Below, piece by piece: positions 8,190 through 17,424 of a stretch of 64,000 bases of DNA. Position 1 is the stretch's first letter. Each line of letters starts with the position of its first letter. This stretch comes from Paraburkholderia tropica (GTDB taxonomy: Bacteria; Pseudomonadota; Gammaproteobacteria; Burkholderiales; Burkholderiaceae): contig NZ_FNZM01000029.1 in the NCBI RefSeq assembly GCF_900109265.1, positions 1 to 64,000 of the forward strand, written 5' to 3'. The position numbers were made by a program, and so were the translations under genes. The notes beneath the pieces were generated by a model. That model saw only the letters and a program-made list of their open reading frames with translations. It did not search any database and was not told the origin of the DNA.

Positions 8190-8855
8190 TCACGCATCGG
8201 CCTCCAGCAGTTGCGCAAGGCTCGCGGTCCATCCCACGATACCGCCTTGCGAATGGATCATCGCGAGCGTCGCCGCCTTGAACGCGGGAATATAGCTCGC
8301 GGTCGCGTCCTCGATCAGCAGGCAGTCATAACCGCGGTCGTTCGCCTCGCGCATTGACGTCTGCACGCAGACTTCCGTCGTCACGCCCGCGAACACCAGA
8401 TGCGTGATGCCGCGCTGGGCCAGTTCCTCGCCGAGCCGCGTCGCATGGAACGCGCCCTTGCCTGGCTTGTCGATGACGAGTTCGCCGCCGACCGGCGCGA
8501 GCGCGTCGACAATCGCGTTACCCGGCTCGCCGCGCACGAGAATGCGGCCCATCGGACCCGCATCGCCGATGCGCGCGCTCGGCTGCCCGCGCAGCCGCTT
8601 GGCGGGCGGACAATCGGAAAGATCCGCCGCGTGCGATTCGCGCGTATGCACGACGAACCATCCGCGTTCGCGCGCGTGATGCAACAGGCGCGCGACGTCC
8701 GGCACGATGCCGCCCAGCAGCGAAACGTCGTTGCCGAGCGCCGCGCCGAAGCCGCCCGGCTCGATGAAATCGCGCTGCATGTCGATCACCACGAGCGCCG
8801 TCCTCGGCGCCTCGAAAACAAACGGCGAAGGCAGCGCGCCAGCAAGTGTCGGCAT
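8190..8855 (-). CDS. Isochorismatase-fold cysteine hydrolase (candidate triuret hydrolase)
   Basis: 221 residues with the catalytic triad Asp25 (VVIDMQRDF), Lys130 (VIDKPGKG) and Cys163 (TTEVCVQTS) and the cis-peptide region GVTTEV. It is a paralogue of the biuret hydrolase three genes upstream (shared HTRE.H..DLS, GRILVRGEPG, VIDKPGKGxF, MREANDRG). Known pathways pair a triuret hydrolase (TrtA) with biuret hydrolase (BiuH) and allophanate hydrolase (AtzF), all present in one operon only if this gene is TrtA. An N-carbamoyl-amide or ureidoacrylate-type hydrolase is the alternative. It starts six bases after the formamidase stop, so it is cotranscribed. No gene symbol is given because substrate is inferred from context. 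Confidence 0.87.
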   Translation of the reverse strand: MPTLAGALPSPFVFEAPRTALVVIDMQRDFIEPGGFGAALGNDVSLLGGIVPDVARLLHHARERGWFVVHTRESHAADLSDCPPAKRLRGQPSARIGDAGPMGRILVRGEPGNAIVDALAPVGGELVIDKPGKGAFHATRLGEELAQRGITHLVFAGVTTEVCVQTSMREANDRGYDCLLIEDATASYIPAFKAATLAMIHSQGGIVGWTASLAQLLEADA

Positions 8856-8861
8856 GATCGA

Positions 8862-9860
8862 TCAACCCTCGTAAGTGCGTTCGGGCGGCGCGAAACCGCA
8901 GGACGTGCCGTCGCTCACGCGCACCTCGCTTTCCCACGGCAGACGATATTCGCCGCGCACCATGTCCTGCATGAAGGTGTACGGGCAATCCTGCGCGCCG
9001 CCTTTGACGGCCACATAGCCGCGATGCCCGAGCTGATAGATATTGTTCTCGACGCCCCAATGCACGCGCGCCTCGCGCACCAGATCGGGCCGCATTTCGC
9101 AGGTGATGATTTCGTCGGGACGATGGCTGCCGTCCACCATGACAGTGCCGTCGAAATCGCAGAACATGCCCTCGCCCATCGAATCGAACGTGCCGTCGCT
9201 GCCGCACAGACAGACGCTCGCGGTCTGCGCGAGATTCTGAAACGCATTCGACTGATTGGTGATGCGCCAGGCGTGACGGATCGGCGCCGTATAGCCCGCC
9301 GTGCGCACGATCACTTCCGCGCCCTTGTACGCGGCTTCGCGCGCCATTTCCGGGAACATGCCGTCGTGACAGATGATGAGCCCGAGCTTGACGCCGCGCG
9401 GCCCCTCGCACACCGGCACGCCGAGATTGCCCGGCTCCCACGGCTCGACCGGCACCCACGGATGCAGCTTGCGGTAGTAAAGCCGGATCTCGCCGCGATC
9501 GTCGATGATCAGGCCGCTGTTATACGGATTACCGCGCGGATTGCGCTCCATGATCGAGAAGCAAGCCCAGATGCGATGCTCGACGCACGCCGCCTTGAAC
9601 GCCGCCACTTCGGGGCCGTCGAGCGTGCACATGATCGCGTCGTCGGTGCGCATCGACAGACCGTGCAGCGCGTATTCGGGAAACACCACCAGATCCATCG
9701 ATGCGTTGTTGCGCCGCGCCTTGCCGACCAGATCGACGATGCGCTGCGTCTGCGCCGCGAGTTGCGCGGGCGTTTCGACATCGGGATTGCGCAGTTGCAC
9801 GAGGCCGATCACCACGCCCGCGGGCGAGCGGTTCAATCCGCCGAGTCCACTCGAACTCAT
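8862..9860 (-). CDS. amiF: Formamidase (AmiF-type carbon-nitrogen hydrolase)
   Basis: 332 residues of the nitrilase superfamily, aliphatic amidase branch. The Glu-Lys-Cys triad is visible as Glu62 (VVFPEYALHG), Lys131 (YYRKLHPW) and Cys164 (LIICHDGMFPE). The sequence follows formamidase (EC 3.5.1.49) closely throughout: FSIMERNPRGNPYNSGLI, WVPVEPWEPGNLG, and WGVENNIYQLGHRGYVA near the C-terminus. It would hydrolyse formamide to formate and ammonia in the cytoplasm. Three bases separate it from the ABC ATPase stop-side gene and six from the next hydrolase, so it belongs to the biuret operon; what supplies formamide or a related amide there is unclear. Confidence 0.9.
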   Translation of the reverse strand: MSSSGLGGLNRSPAGVVIGLVQLRNPDVETPAQLAAQTQRIVDLVGKARRNNASMDLVVFPEYALHGLSMRTDDAIMCTLDGPEVAAFKAACVEHRIWACFSIMERNPRGNPYNSGLIIDDRGEIRLYYRKLHPWVPVEPWEPGNLGVPVCEGPRGVKLGLIICHDGMFPEMAREAAYKGAEVIVRTAGYTAPIRHAWRITNQSNAFQNLAQTASVCLCGSDGTFDSMGEGMFCDFDGTVMVDGSHRPDEIITCEMRPDLVREARVHWGVENNIYQLGHRGYVAVKGGAQDCPYTFMQDMVRGEYRLPWESEVRVSDGTSCGFAPPERTYEG

Positions 9861-9863
9861 TGC

Positions 9864-11510
9864 TCAGGCTCCATGAAAGGCGGCGGACGGGACCGCCGCT
9901 TCGGTTTGACGATCGTCGCCGTGGCCCGCCATGTGGCGGCCGAGCACCACGCGGTCCGCGTTCTCGGCGGCGGTTTCGAACACGAGCCGCCCTTGCGCGA
10001 TCACCGCGATGCGGTCGGCCAGTTCGAGCAGTTCATCGAGATCCTCGCTCACCAGCAGCACGGCCGCGCCCGCGTCGCGCGCGGCGAGAATGCGCGCGTG
10101 GATATCGGCCACCGACGCGAAGTCGAGCCCGAACACCGGGTTCGCGACGATCAGCACATCGACCGGCTGGCCCAGCTCGCGCGCGAGCACCGCGCGCTGC
10201 ACGTTGCCGCCCGACAGCGTGCCGATGGCGCGCTCCGGCACCGGCGGCCGCACGTTGAATTCGGCGATGCGCTGCGTCGCACGTTCGCGCAATGCGCGCC
10301 GGTTCAGACGCCAGCCGCCCGAGCGCAGCGGCGCGCGGTCGAAGTCGCGCAGCGCGAGGTTTTCGGCGATGCTCAGGTTCGCCACGCACGCATTGCGCAA
10401 CGGCTCTTCGGGCAAAGCGAACACCGACAAACGCGTCATCGCTTCACGGGTCGCGCGATACGGCTCGCCCTTCACGCGCATCGCACCCGACTGCGCGCGG
10501 CGCTGGCCGACCAGCGCCTCGACGAGTTCTTTCTGGCCGTTGCCCGACACGCCGGCCAGCCCGAGGATTTCGCCGGCGCGCACGGCCAGCGACGCTTCCC
10601 GCACCGCCGCGAGGCCGCGGTCGTCGAGCACGGTCAACTTCGAAAGTTCGAGCAATACCGGCGCTTGAGCGGCGAGTGGTTTGCGCGCGGGCCGCGCGGT
10701 GTCGATGTCCGCCGTCGCGCGCGCTTCGGCTTTGGCCGCCGCGTCGGCGTCCGTTCCCATCATCCACGCGGCGAGGCGGTCGCGGTCGGTGTCGCGCACC
10801 GCGCAACTGCCGACCAGACGCCCTTTGCGCAACACCGTGACATCGTCGGCATACGCCATCACCTCGCGGAACTTGTGCGTGATCATCAGCACCGTCAGCG
10901 CGTGGCGCGTGGCGAGATCGCGCATCAGGCCGAGCACTTCGTCGGCTTCCTGCGGCGTGAGCACGGACGTCGGTTCGTCGAGAATCAGCAGACGCTGACG
11001 CAGATACAACTGCTTGAGAATTTCGAGCTTCTGCTTCTCGCCCGCCGCGAGACCGGACACGGGCGCGTCGAGCGCGAGCCGGAATGGCATCTCCCGCATG
11101 AACGCGTCGAGCGCCTTGCGCTCGGCATCCCAATCGATCTTCCACGGCATGCGGCCGCGCGCGAGCACGAGATTCTCTTCGACCGACAAGCCCGACGCCA
11201 GCGTGAAGTGCTGATAGACCATGCCGATGCCGAGCGCCTGCGCATCGCGCGGCGACGCGATGCGCGCCTCGCGGCCGTCGGCGACGATCTGCCCGCTATC
11301 GAGCAGGCCATAACCGACGAGCCCTTTCACAAGCGTGCTCTTGCCCGCGCCGTTTTCGCCGAGCAAGGCATGCACCGTGCCCGCGCGCACCTTGAGCGTG
11401 ACGTCGTCGAGCGCGCGGAATGCGCCGAAGCGCTTGCTGGCGCCGAGCACTTCGACGCTGAGCGCGCCGCGCTTCGGCGGCAGCGCTTTCATGCTGGCGA
11501 GCGTCGACAT
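9864..11510 (-). CDS. BMP/nucleoside-type ABC transporter, duplicated ATP-binding protein
   Basis: 548 residues with two ABC domains, as in YufO/sugar-type importers. Domain 1 has Walker A GENGAGKST, Walker B LLILDEPTSVLTPQEADEVL and H-loop ITHKF, with a relaxed signature (GLAAGEKQKLEILK). Domain 2 has the usual degenerate Walker A (GVSGNGQKELVEAL) but a full signature LSGGNVQRAVLAREL. The frame remains open upstream into biuH, but the ATG at 11510, two bases after the biuH stop, begins the recognisable sequence MSTLASMKALPPK. It energises the two permeases encoded upstream. Confidence 0.93.
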   Translation of the reverse strand: MSTLASMKALPPKRGALSVEVLGASKRFGAFRALDDVTLKVRAGTVHALLGENGAGKSTLVKGLVGYGLLDSGQIVADGREARIASPRDAQALGIGMVYQHFTLASGLSVEENLVLARGRMPWKIDWDAERKALDAFMREMPFRLALDAPVSGLAAGEKQKLEILKQLYLRQRLLILDEPTSVLTPQEADEVLGLMRDLATRHALTVLMITHKFREVMAYADDVTVLRKGRLVGSCAVRDTDRDRLAAWMMGTDADAAAKAEARATADIDTARPARKPLAAQAPVLLELSKLTVLDDRGLAAVREASLAVRAGEILGLAGVSGNGQKELVEALVGQRRAQSGAMRVKGEPYRATREAMTRLSVFALPEEPLRNACVANLSIAENLALRDFDRAPLRSGGWRLNRRALRERATQRIAEFNVRPPVPERAIGTLSGGNVQRAVLARELGQPVDVLIVANPVFGLDFASVADIHARILAARDAGAAVLLVSEDLDELLELADRIAVIAQGRLVFETAAENADRVVLGRHMAGHGDDRQTEAAVPSAAFHGA

Positions 11511-11512
11511 GA

Positions 11513-12205
11513 TCAGCGTCCGAGCGTGGCGAGCAGCGCGTGCGAATCGGACACCGTGCCGAACACGCCGCCCTGCATCAACACCATCTTCAGCGCCGCG
11601 TCGTGATTGCCTTGATCGGTCGCGCCGCAGCAATCGGCAAGGATCGTGCATTCGAAGCCGCGGTCGTTGGCCTCGCGCATCGTCGTATGTACGCACACGT
11701 CGGTCGTGATGCCGGTGAGCACGAGATTGGCGATGCCGCGCGTGCGCAGCACGAGTTCGAGATCGGTCGCGCAGAACGAGCCCTTGCCCGGCTTGTCGAT
11801 CACGATCTCGCCCGGCAGCGGCGCGAGTTCGTCGATGATTTCCCAACCCGGTTCGCCGCGCACGAGGATCTTGCCGCACGGACCGTCGTCGCCGATGCCG
11901 ATGCCGTTCGTGCCCGCCTGGCGGCTGCGCCAGCGCTTGTTCGCGGGCAGATCCGAGAGATCGGGACGATGGCCCTCGCGCGTGTGAATGATGGTGAAAC
12001 CCTGCGCGCGCATCGTGGCGAGCACGTGCTTGATCGGCTCGATCGGCGCGCGCGTGAGCGAGAGGTCGTAGCCCATCTTGTCCACATAGCCGCCGAATCC
12101 GCAGAAGTCGGTCTGCATGTCGATGATGACGAGCGCGGTGTTATCGGCGCGCAACGCGCCGTCGTAGGGCCACGGATACGGACGGGCTTCGATGAAACGG
12201 GTCAT
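11513..12205 (-). CDS. biuH: Biuret hydrolase (isochorismatase-fold)
   Basis: 230 residues. Catalytic Asp29 (VIIDMQTDFCGFGGYVD), Lys138 (VIDKPGKGSF) and Cys171 (TGITTDVCVHTT) form the family triad. The N-terminal PYPWPYDGALR and the run GGYVDKMGYDLSLTRAPIEPIK resemble, as I recall it, the characterised Rhizobium leguminosarum BiuH very closely, more than RutB or nicotinamidase. It would convert biuret to allophanate and ammonia, feeding the AtzF encoded in the same operon. Start at 12205 has GGAG at six-base spacing and matches the family N-terminus. The next gene (ABC ATPase) starts two bases after the stop. Confidence 0.9.
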   Translation of the reverse strand: MTRFIEARPYPWPYDGALRADNTALVIIDMQTDFCGFGGYVDKMGYDLSLTRAPIEPIKHVLATMRAQGFTIIHTREGHRPDLSDLPANKRWRSRQAGTNGIGIGDDGPCGKILVRGEPGWEIIDELAPLPGEIVIDKPGKGSFCATDLELVLRTRGIANLVLTGITTDVCVHTTMREANDRGFECTILADCCGATDQGNHDAALKMVLMQGGVFGTVSDSHALLATLGR

Positions 12206-12272
12206 GTCGGTCTCCGGTGAGACGAGATGGATCGATGGCGAAATAACGCGTGAACAAGGCGTCGGCAAAGCG

Positions 12273-13199
12273 TCAGCGCGTGAGGCTCAATTCGCCGGGC
12301 GCGCCGGCCAGCGAGCGGTCCGGGCGGCAATTGACGATCATGATCGCGAGCGTCAGCACATAAGGCGCGGCGTTGAAAAGGTAATAGCCGCTCGTCACGC
12401 CGATCGCCTGCAACGCGGGGCCGAGCGCGCCCGCCGCGCCGAACAGCAGCGCGGCCCACAGGCAGCGCAGCGGCTGCCAGCGCGCGAAAATCACCAGCGC
12501 GACCGCCATCAGCCCCTGGCCGCTGGAGAGACCTTCGTTCCAGCTGCCCGGATAGACGAGCGACAGATACGCGCCGCCAACGCCCGCAAAAAAGCCGCCG
12601 ACCGCCGTCGCGGCGATGCGCACGCGCGTGACCGGATAACCCATCGCACGCGCGCTCTGAGCGTTGTCGCCGACGAGGCGCAGCGTCATGCCCCAGCGCG
12701 TCGAACGCAATCCCCATTGCAGGAGGAACGCCATCGCCACGCCAATCAGAAACAGCGGGTTCACGTGCAGCGCGTTATGCAATTGCGGCGACGCGCTCCA
12801 GGCGCCGAAATCGAACGAGCGCAGCATCGGCGCTTGCGGCTCGATAAAGGGCTTGCCGAGATAGAACGCGAGGCCGGTGCCGAACAGCATCAGCGCGATG
12901 CCGAAGGCGATGTCCGAGACGCGCGGCAGCGAACAGATCAAACCGTGCAGACAGCCGAGCAGCAGCCCCGCGCAACCGGCCAGCAGCACGCCGAGCCACG
13001 GCGAGCCGCTCAGATACGCGCCCGCATAACCGCTCATCGCGCCCGTCACCAGAATGCCTTCGAGGCCGAGATTGACGCGCCCGCCCTTCTCGGTCAGGCA
13101 TTCGCCGAGACTCACGAACAGATACGGCGTACTCACGCGCACCGCGCCCGCGATCAGCGAGAGCAGCAGCACGGCAAGCGGCGAATGCAGATCAGACAT
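12273..13199 (-). CDS. BMP-type ABC transporter permease 2
   Basis: 308 residues, BPD_transp_2 family (YufQ-like) with about eight to nine hydrophobic segments. TPYLFVSLGECLTEKGGRVNLGLEGILVTGA is the conserved N-terminal element of nucleoside/BMP-type permeases. The ATG at 13199 overlaps the stop of the upstream permease by eight bases (ATGTCTGA), so the two subunits are translationally coupled and should pair as a heterodimer. Confidence 0.93.
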   Translation of the reverse strand: MSDLHSPLAVLLLSLIAGAVRVSTPYLFVSLGECLTEKGGRVNLGLEGILVTGAMSGYAGAYLSGSPWLGVLLAGCAGLLLGCLHGLICSLPRVSDIAFGIALMLFGTGLAFYLGKPFIEPQAPMLRSFDFGAWSASPQLHNALHVNPLFLIGVAMAFLLQWGLRSTRWGMTLRLVGDNAQSARAMGYPVTRVRIAATAVGGFFAGVGGAYLSLVYPGSWNEGLSSGQGLMAVALVIFARWQPLRCLWAALLFGAAGALGPALQAIGVTSGYYLFNAAPYVLTLAIMIVNCRPDRSLAGAPGELSLTR

Positions 13200-14322
13200 G
13201 GCTTTGCTCCAGCGTGGACGCGACATCGGACGGCGCGGCGGCCTGCAATTTCACGCGCCATGCGGCGAGCCGTCCGCCGAGCGCTTCCCACGCGAGCAGG
13301 TTGGCGAACAGCAGGCCCTGAAGCACGAGCGTGGTCGCGTCGGGCAGATCGAGACGGCGTTGCAGCAGACTGCCGCTCGCCTCGATGCCGCCGATCATCA
13401 GCGCGCACACGATGATCGCGAGCGGATTCTGGCGTGCAGCGAACGCCACGAGAATGCCCGCGTAACCGTAGCCCGCGAGCAGCGAGGCGTTCGCGCTGCC
13501 CTGCACGGCCGCGACCTCGAACATGCCCGCGAGACCCGCCGCCGCGCCGCCCAGCGCGCACGCCGTCAACGCGAGCGAATTCACCGGCAGGCCGACGAGA
13601 CGCGCGGCGCGCGCGTTGCCGCCCGTTACGCGCATGGCGAAGCCCTTCGTGCTGTGACGCACGAAGACCCACGCGGCCACGCACGCCAGCGCGCCCCAGA
13701 ACAACCCCCAATGCACTTCGAGTCCCGGCAGCGAGCCGATCGAGAACGCATCGGGCAGCGGCGGCGTCGACGGCTTGTTCAGGCTCGCCGGATCGCGCAG
13801 CGGCCCTTCGACCAGAAACTTGAACACCGCGATCGCGATATAGGACATCAGCAGCGAACTGATCGTCTCGTTGACGCCGCGCCACTGCCGCAACGCCCCG
13901 ACCGCGCCGATCCACGCGCCGCCGACGATCATGCCGGCCAGCGCCATGACAGGCGTCGCGACGAACCACGGCGTCCCGTGCGGCAGCAGCGACGGCACGA
14001 CCGCCGCCGCGAGCCCGCCGAGCGCGAGCGCGCCTTCGCCGCCGATCACGATCAGCCCGACCTGCGCGGGCAGCGCCACGCACAGCGCGGTGAGCATCAG
14101 CGGCGCGGCACGCAGCAGCGTGCTCTGCCACGCGAACGACGAGCCGAATGCGCCCTGCGCGATCAGCGCGATTGCGTCGCCCGCCGGTTGGCCCTCGATC
14201 AGCAGAAAGAGCGAGAACAGCAACAGCGTGCCGACGATGGCGGCAAGCGTCGGCAGCGCGGGCAACAGGCCGATCAGCGCGCGGGCGCCGGCCGACGTCA
14301 CCGAGGAAGCGGGAGCGCGCAT
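13192..14322 (-). CDS. BMP-type ABC transporter permease 1
   Basis: 376 residues, BPD_transp_2 family (YufP-like) with about nine to ten hydrophobic segments; GLIVIGGEGALALGGLAAAVV and GYAGILVAFAARQNPLAIIV are typical family blocks. The start at 14322 has AGGAGA four bases upstream. Partner of the following permease, with the double ATPase and BMP binding protein completing an importer of the PnrA/YufNOPQ class, otherwise known for nucleosides and here probably for biuret-like ureides. Confidence 0.93.
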   Translation of the reverse strand: MRAPASSVTSAGARALIGLLPALPTLAAIVGTLLLFSLFLLIEGQPAGDAIALIAQGAFGSSFAWQSTLLRAAPLMLTALCVALPAQVGLIVIGGEGALALGGLAAAVVPSLLPHGTPWFVATPVMALAGMIVGGAWIGAVGALRQWRGVNETISSLLMSYIAIAVFKFLVEGPLRDPASLNKPSTPPLPDAFSIGSLPGLEVHWGLFWGALACVAAWVFVRHSTKGFAMRVTGGNARAARLVGLPVNSLALTACALGGAAAGLAGMFEVAAVQGSANASLLAGYGYAGILVAFAARQNPLAIIVCALMIGGIEASGSLLQRRLDLPDATTLVLQGLLFANLLAWEALGGRLAAWRVKLQAAAPSDVASTLEQSHV

Positions 14323-14389
14323 GATCTCTCCTGGCGAGGTTGAGCGATGAGGGACTTCACGGCGGGATCGCGCTGGACAGGCTCATGGT

Positions 14390-15487
14390 TCAGATCTGAC
14401 CGACCACGCCGGCGACGAGGTAATTCATGCTCTCGAGCGTGATGTCGGTCTGCGCGTAGTTGGTGCCCGCCGCGATGGCCGTGCCGCCCTTGTTGTCCTT
14501 GAGCGGCCCCTTGAAGATCGCGAACTGGCCGGCCATCATGTGCGCCTTGATCGCGTCGGCGTTCTTCTTCGCATCGGGCGTGACCTTCGCCCCATACGGC
14601 GACATTTTCACGAAACCTTCCTTGAGACCGCCGCGCAAGATGTTCGGCTGCGGCTTGCCGGTCTGCGCATCGGCGACGAGCGTCTGATACGGCGTCGCCC
14701 AATCCCACTCGGCTCCCGTGAGATAGCCCTTCGGCGCGAGCGCCGCCTGGCTCGCGTGATAACCGCAGCTCATCGCACCGCGCTTCTCCGCGGTTTCGAT
14801 CACGACCTTCGGACCGTCGACGTGACAGGTCAGCACGTCGCAACCCTGATCGACGAGACTGTTGGCCGCCTCGGCTTCCTTCACCGGCATCGACCAGTCG
14901 CCCGTGAAAATCACATGCGTCGTGATCGACGGATCGACCGACTGCGCGCCGAGCGTAAACGCGTTGATGTTGCGCAGCACCTGCGGAATCGGCTTGGCCG
15001 CGACGAAACCGAGCTTCTTCGTCTTGCTCATATGGCCCGCGACCACGCCGTTCAAATACTGGCATTCGTCGATATAACCGAAATAGCTGGCGATATTGGG
15101 CGGATTGCCCTGCTTCCACAGGCCGCCGCAATGCGCAAAACGGATCTTCGGATATTTGGCCGCCATCTTCAGCACATGCGGGTCGAAATAACCGAACGAT
15201 GTCGCGAAGATCAGCGTCGCGCCGTCCTGCTCGATCATGGCTTCCATCGACTTCTGCACCGCGACGGTTTCCGGCACGTTCTCTTCCTCGACCACCTTCA
15301 CGTTCGGCAACTTCTTGATGACCGCCGCCGCTTGCGCCTGCGCCTGGTTGTAGCCGTAATCGCCCTTCGAACCGACGTAGATCACGCCGACCGTCAGTTT
15401 TTCGGCGGCGAACACGCCTTCGAAAGGCAGCAGGCTGCCGAGCGCGAGCGCGCCCGCCTGTTTGATGAAGTCGCGACGTTGCGTCAT
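14390..15487 (-). CDS. BMP family ABC transporter substrate-binding protein (Tat signal)
   Basis: 365 residues. The N-terminus MTQRRDFIKQAGALALGSLL carries a twin-arginine motif (RRDFIK) and hydrophobic stretch, so export by Tat is likely; there is no lipobox. The mature part is a Bmp/PnrA fold: VGVIYVGSKGDYGYNQAQAQ, LIFATSFGYFDPHVLKMAAKYP, and NYFG-like NIASYFGYIDECQYLNGVVAG. It captures the substrate for the importer of this operon. Family members bind purine nucleosides or, in some proteobacteria, ureide/amide compounds; the neighbours favour the latter. Confidence 0.93.
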   Translation of the reverse strand: MTQRRDFIKQAGALALGSLLPFEGVFAAEKLTVGVIYVGSKGDYGYNQAQAQAAAVIKKLPNVKVVEEENVPETVAVQKSMEAMIEQDGATLIFATSFGYFDPHVLKMAAKYPKIRFAHCGGLWKQGNPPNIASYFGYIDECQYLNGVVAGHMSKTKKLGFVAAKPIPQVLRNINAFTLGAQSVDPSITTHVIFTGDWSMPVKEAEAANSLVDQGCDVLTCHVDGPKVVIETAEKRGAMSCGYHASQAALAPKGYLTGAEWDWATPYQTLVADAQTGKPQPNILRGGLKEGFVKMSPYGAKVTPDAKKNADAIKAHMMAGQFAIFKGPLKDNKGGTAIAAGTNYAQTDITLESMNYLVAGVVGQI

Positions 15488-15573
15488 GATTTGGATTCCT
15501 GATGGTTATCGGTCACTGCGTTCGGTGTTCGCTTCGGGGTTCGTTGTGCGTTTCAGTTCAGCGTTTGAGTGCA

Positions 15574-17424
15574 TTAGCGCTTTAGCGCGCGATGCGCCAG
15601 ATACGCGCGCCAGCCGCCATAAGCCGTGATATCGGATGCAGCCGCGTCGGCGGCCACCGCAAAGGGCTCGCAGACGAAACCCTTCACGGTTCGCCCATCC
15701 GCGAGATCGAGCGAGCCGATCGCAAGCGGTGCGGGCACCGCGGCAACGAACGCGCCGAAACTGCGCAGCGGCACGTCCCACAATTCGATGGCGATCGCGT
15801 CGCCTTCCGCGCCCACGCTCTGCCGCACGAGGCCCGGCTTCGGCGGCGTGGTGCCCGCGAGCGCGTAAAGACGGTAATGCGGCGCCGTCGTGGTCGCTTC
15901 GACAAAGCGCGCGCCCGCCTGCAACAGTTGCCAGTTCAGCGGCTCGCCGCGCAGATGCGCGCCGACCACCGCGAGCGTAACGCACGGTTCCTGAATCGGC
16001 AGCGGACTCGCGGCTATCGCATCGGCATCGCGTGCCGCGGCGGCTGCGGTGGTTTCGTCCGTTTCGTTAAACAGCGCCTGAATGCGCGCGCCGAGCACCG
16101 CGAGCTGCTGGTCCGCGCCCGACGGTCCGATCAGCGTGACGCCCGCGGGCAAGCCATCGTCGCGCGGCACGCCCGGCACCGCGAGCGCACACCAGTCGAG
16201 CAGATTGACGAAGTTCGTATAGACACCGAGGCGGCTGTTCACCTCGACTGGATTCGCGTGCACCTCGGCGAGGGTTGGATGTGTCGGCGCGGTCGGAACG
16301 ATCAGGATGTCGAACTGTTCGAACAGCGCGTCCGCCTCGCGCTTCAGACGCGCTAGCGTGTACTGGCCGTCGAATGCCTTCGCGGCGTCGAAGCGTTCGG
16401 CCTGAGCGATCACCTTCGCCACGGTCGGGTCGATCTGCGCGCGATGCGTGTCGAAGAAGTCGCCGAGCGCGGCGCGCCGCTCCGCCACCCACGGGCCGTC
16501 ATAGAGCAGCGCCGCGACCTGCTGCAACGGTGCGAAGGCGAAGCGCGCGGGCGTGAGCGCCAGATGCGTGGCGATGCCGTCGAGCGTCGCGGCGAATGCG
16601 TCCTGCGCGCGTCTGTCGTCGAAGAACGTGAGCGTGTCGGGCACGCCGAGGCGCAGCGATCCATGCGCCAGGCCGCGCGAGACGAGCGGCTTCGAATAGG
16701 CGTCACGCGCGTCGAAGGCCGCCAGGCGATCGAGCACGGTCCACGCGTCGGCGACATCGTGCGCGAACACCGAGAGCGTATCGAGCGTGCGGCACGCGGG
16801 CACGACGCCACGCTTGCTGACGAGCCCCAGCGACGGCTTGAGGCCGACGATGCCGTTGCAGCCCGCCGGCACGCGCCCCGAGCCCGCCGTATCGGTGCCC
16901 AGCGCAAACGCGACGATGCCTTCCGCCACCGCGACCGCCGAACCCGAACTGGAGCCGCCTGAAATGAAGTCGTCGTGATCGACCTGACGCACCGCGCCAT
17001 AAGGCGACCGCGTGCCGACGAGGCCGGTCGCGAACTGATCGAGATTGGTCTTGCCGATCAGGATCGCGCCGGCGTCGAGCAGACGCTCGACCGCGAACGC
17101 CGTTTCGCCGGGCGTATAGGCGAACGCCGCGCAACCGGCCGTGGTCGGCAGGCCTGCGACATCGACATTGTCCTTGACCGCGAACGGCACGCCGAACAGC
17201 GGCATGCGCTCGAATAGCGCAGGACCTTCGTCGGCGAGCAGTTGTTCGAGTTGCGCGGCGCGCGTGACGAGGCTGGACGCGGCGACACGCAGGATCCACG
17301 CTTCTGGACGATGCGTGGTCGCAAGGCGGTGCAGCACGGTGTCAACCGTCTCGCGCGGCGAGATCTCGCCACGGCGATACGCATCGAGCAGTGCGCGAAC
17401 CTTCAACGGGCGGAAGCGTGGCAT
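15574..17424 (-). CDS. atzF: Allophanate hydrolase
   Basis: 616 residues: an amidase-signature domain to about residue 450 plus the C-terminal domain that completes AtzF-type enzymes (VAVVGAHLRGEPLNWQL, then PGLVRQSVG and KGFVCEPFA...DITAYGGWRAYLA). The Lys-cisSer-Ser triad is Lys84 (FAVKDNVDVAGLPTTAG), Ser158 (GGSSSGSAVA) and Ser182 (GTDTAGSGR). It hydrolyses allophanate to two ammonia and CO2 after spontaneous steps. I start at the ATG at 17424, where the family homology begins; an in-frame ATG at 17466 would add 14 residues and neither has a strong ribosome site. First gene of the ten-gene operon; an operator-like palindrome ends nine bases upstream. Confidence 0.94.
   Translation of the reverse strand: MPRFRPLKVRALLDAYRRGEISPRETVDTVLHRLATTHRPEAWILRVAASSLVTRAAQLEQLLADEGPALFERMPLFGVPFAVKDNVDVAGLPTTAGCAAFAYTPGETAFAVERLLDAGAILIGKTNLDQFATGLVGTRSPYGAVRQVDHDDFISGGSSSGSAVAVAEGIVAFALGTDTAGSGRVPAGCNGIVGLKPSLGLVSKRGVVPACRTLDTLSVFAHDVADAWTVLDRLAAFDARDAYSKPLVSRGLAHGSLRLGVPDTLTFFDDRRAQDAFAATLDGIATHLALTPARFAFAPLQQVAALLYDGPWVAERRAALGDFFDTHRAQIDPTVAKVIAQAERFDAAKAFDGQYTLARLKREADALFEQFDILIVPTAPTHPTLAEVHANPVEVNSRLGVYTNFVNLLDWCALAVPGVPRDDGLPAGVTLIGPSGADQQLAVLGARIQALFNETDETTAAAAARDADAIAASPLPIQEPCVTLAVVGAHLRGEPLNWQLLQAGARFVEATTTAPHYRLYALAGTTPPKPGLVRQSVGAEGDAIAIELWDVPLRSFGAFVAAVPAPLAIGSLDLADGRTVKGFVCEPFAVAADAAASDITAYGGWRAYLAHRALKR

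Noticed and set aside
8400..11606. A 1,068-residue plus-strand open frame across the biuret operon
   Set aside because: It runs opposite to three clearly recognised genes and has the Arg/Ala/His-rich composition of a GC-bias shadow.
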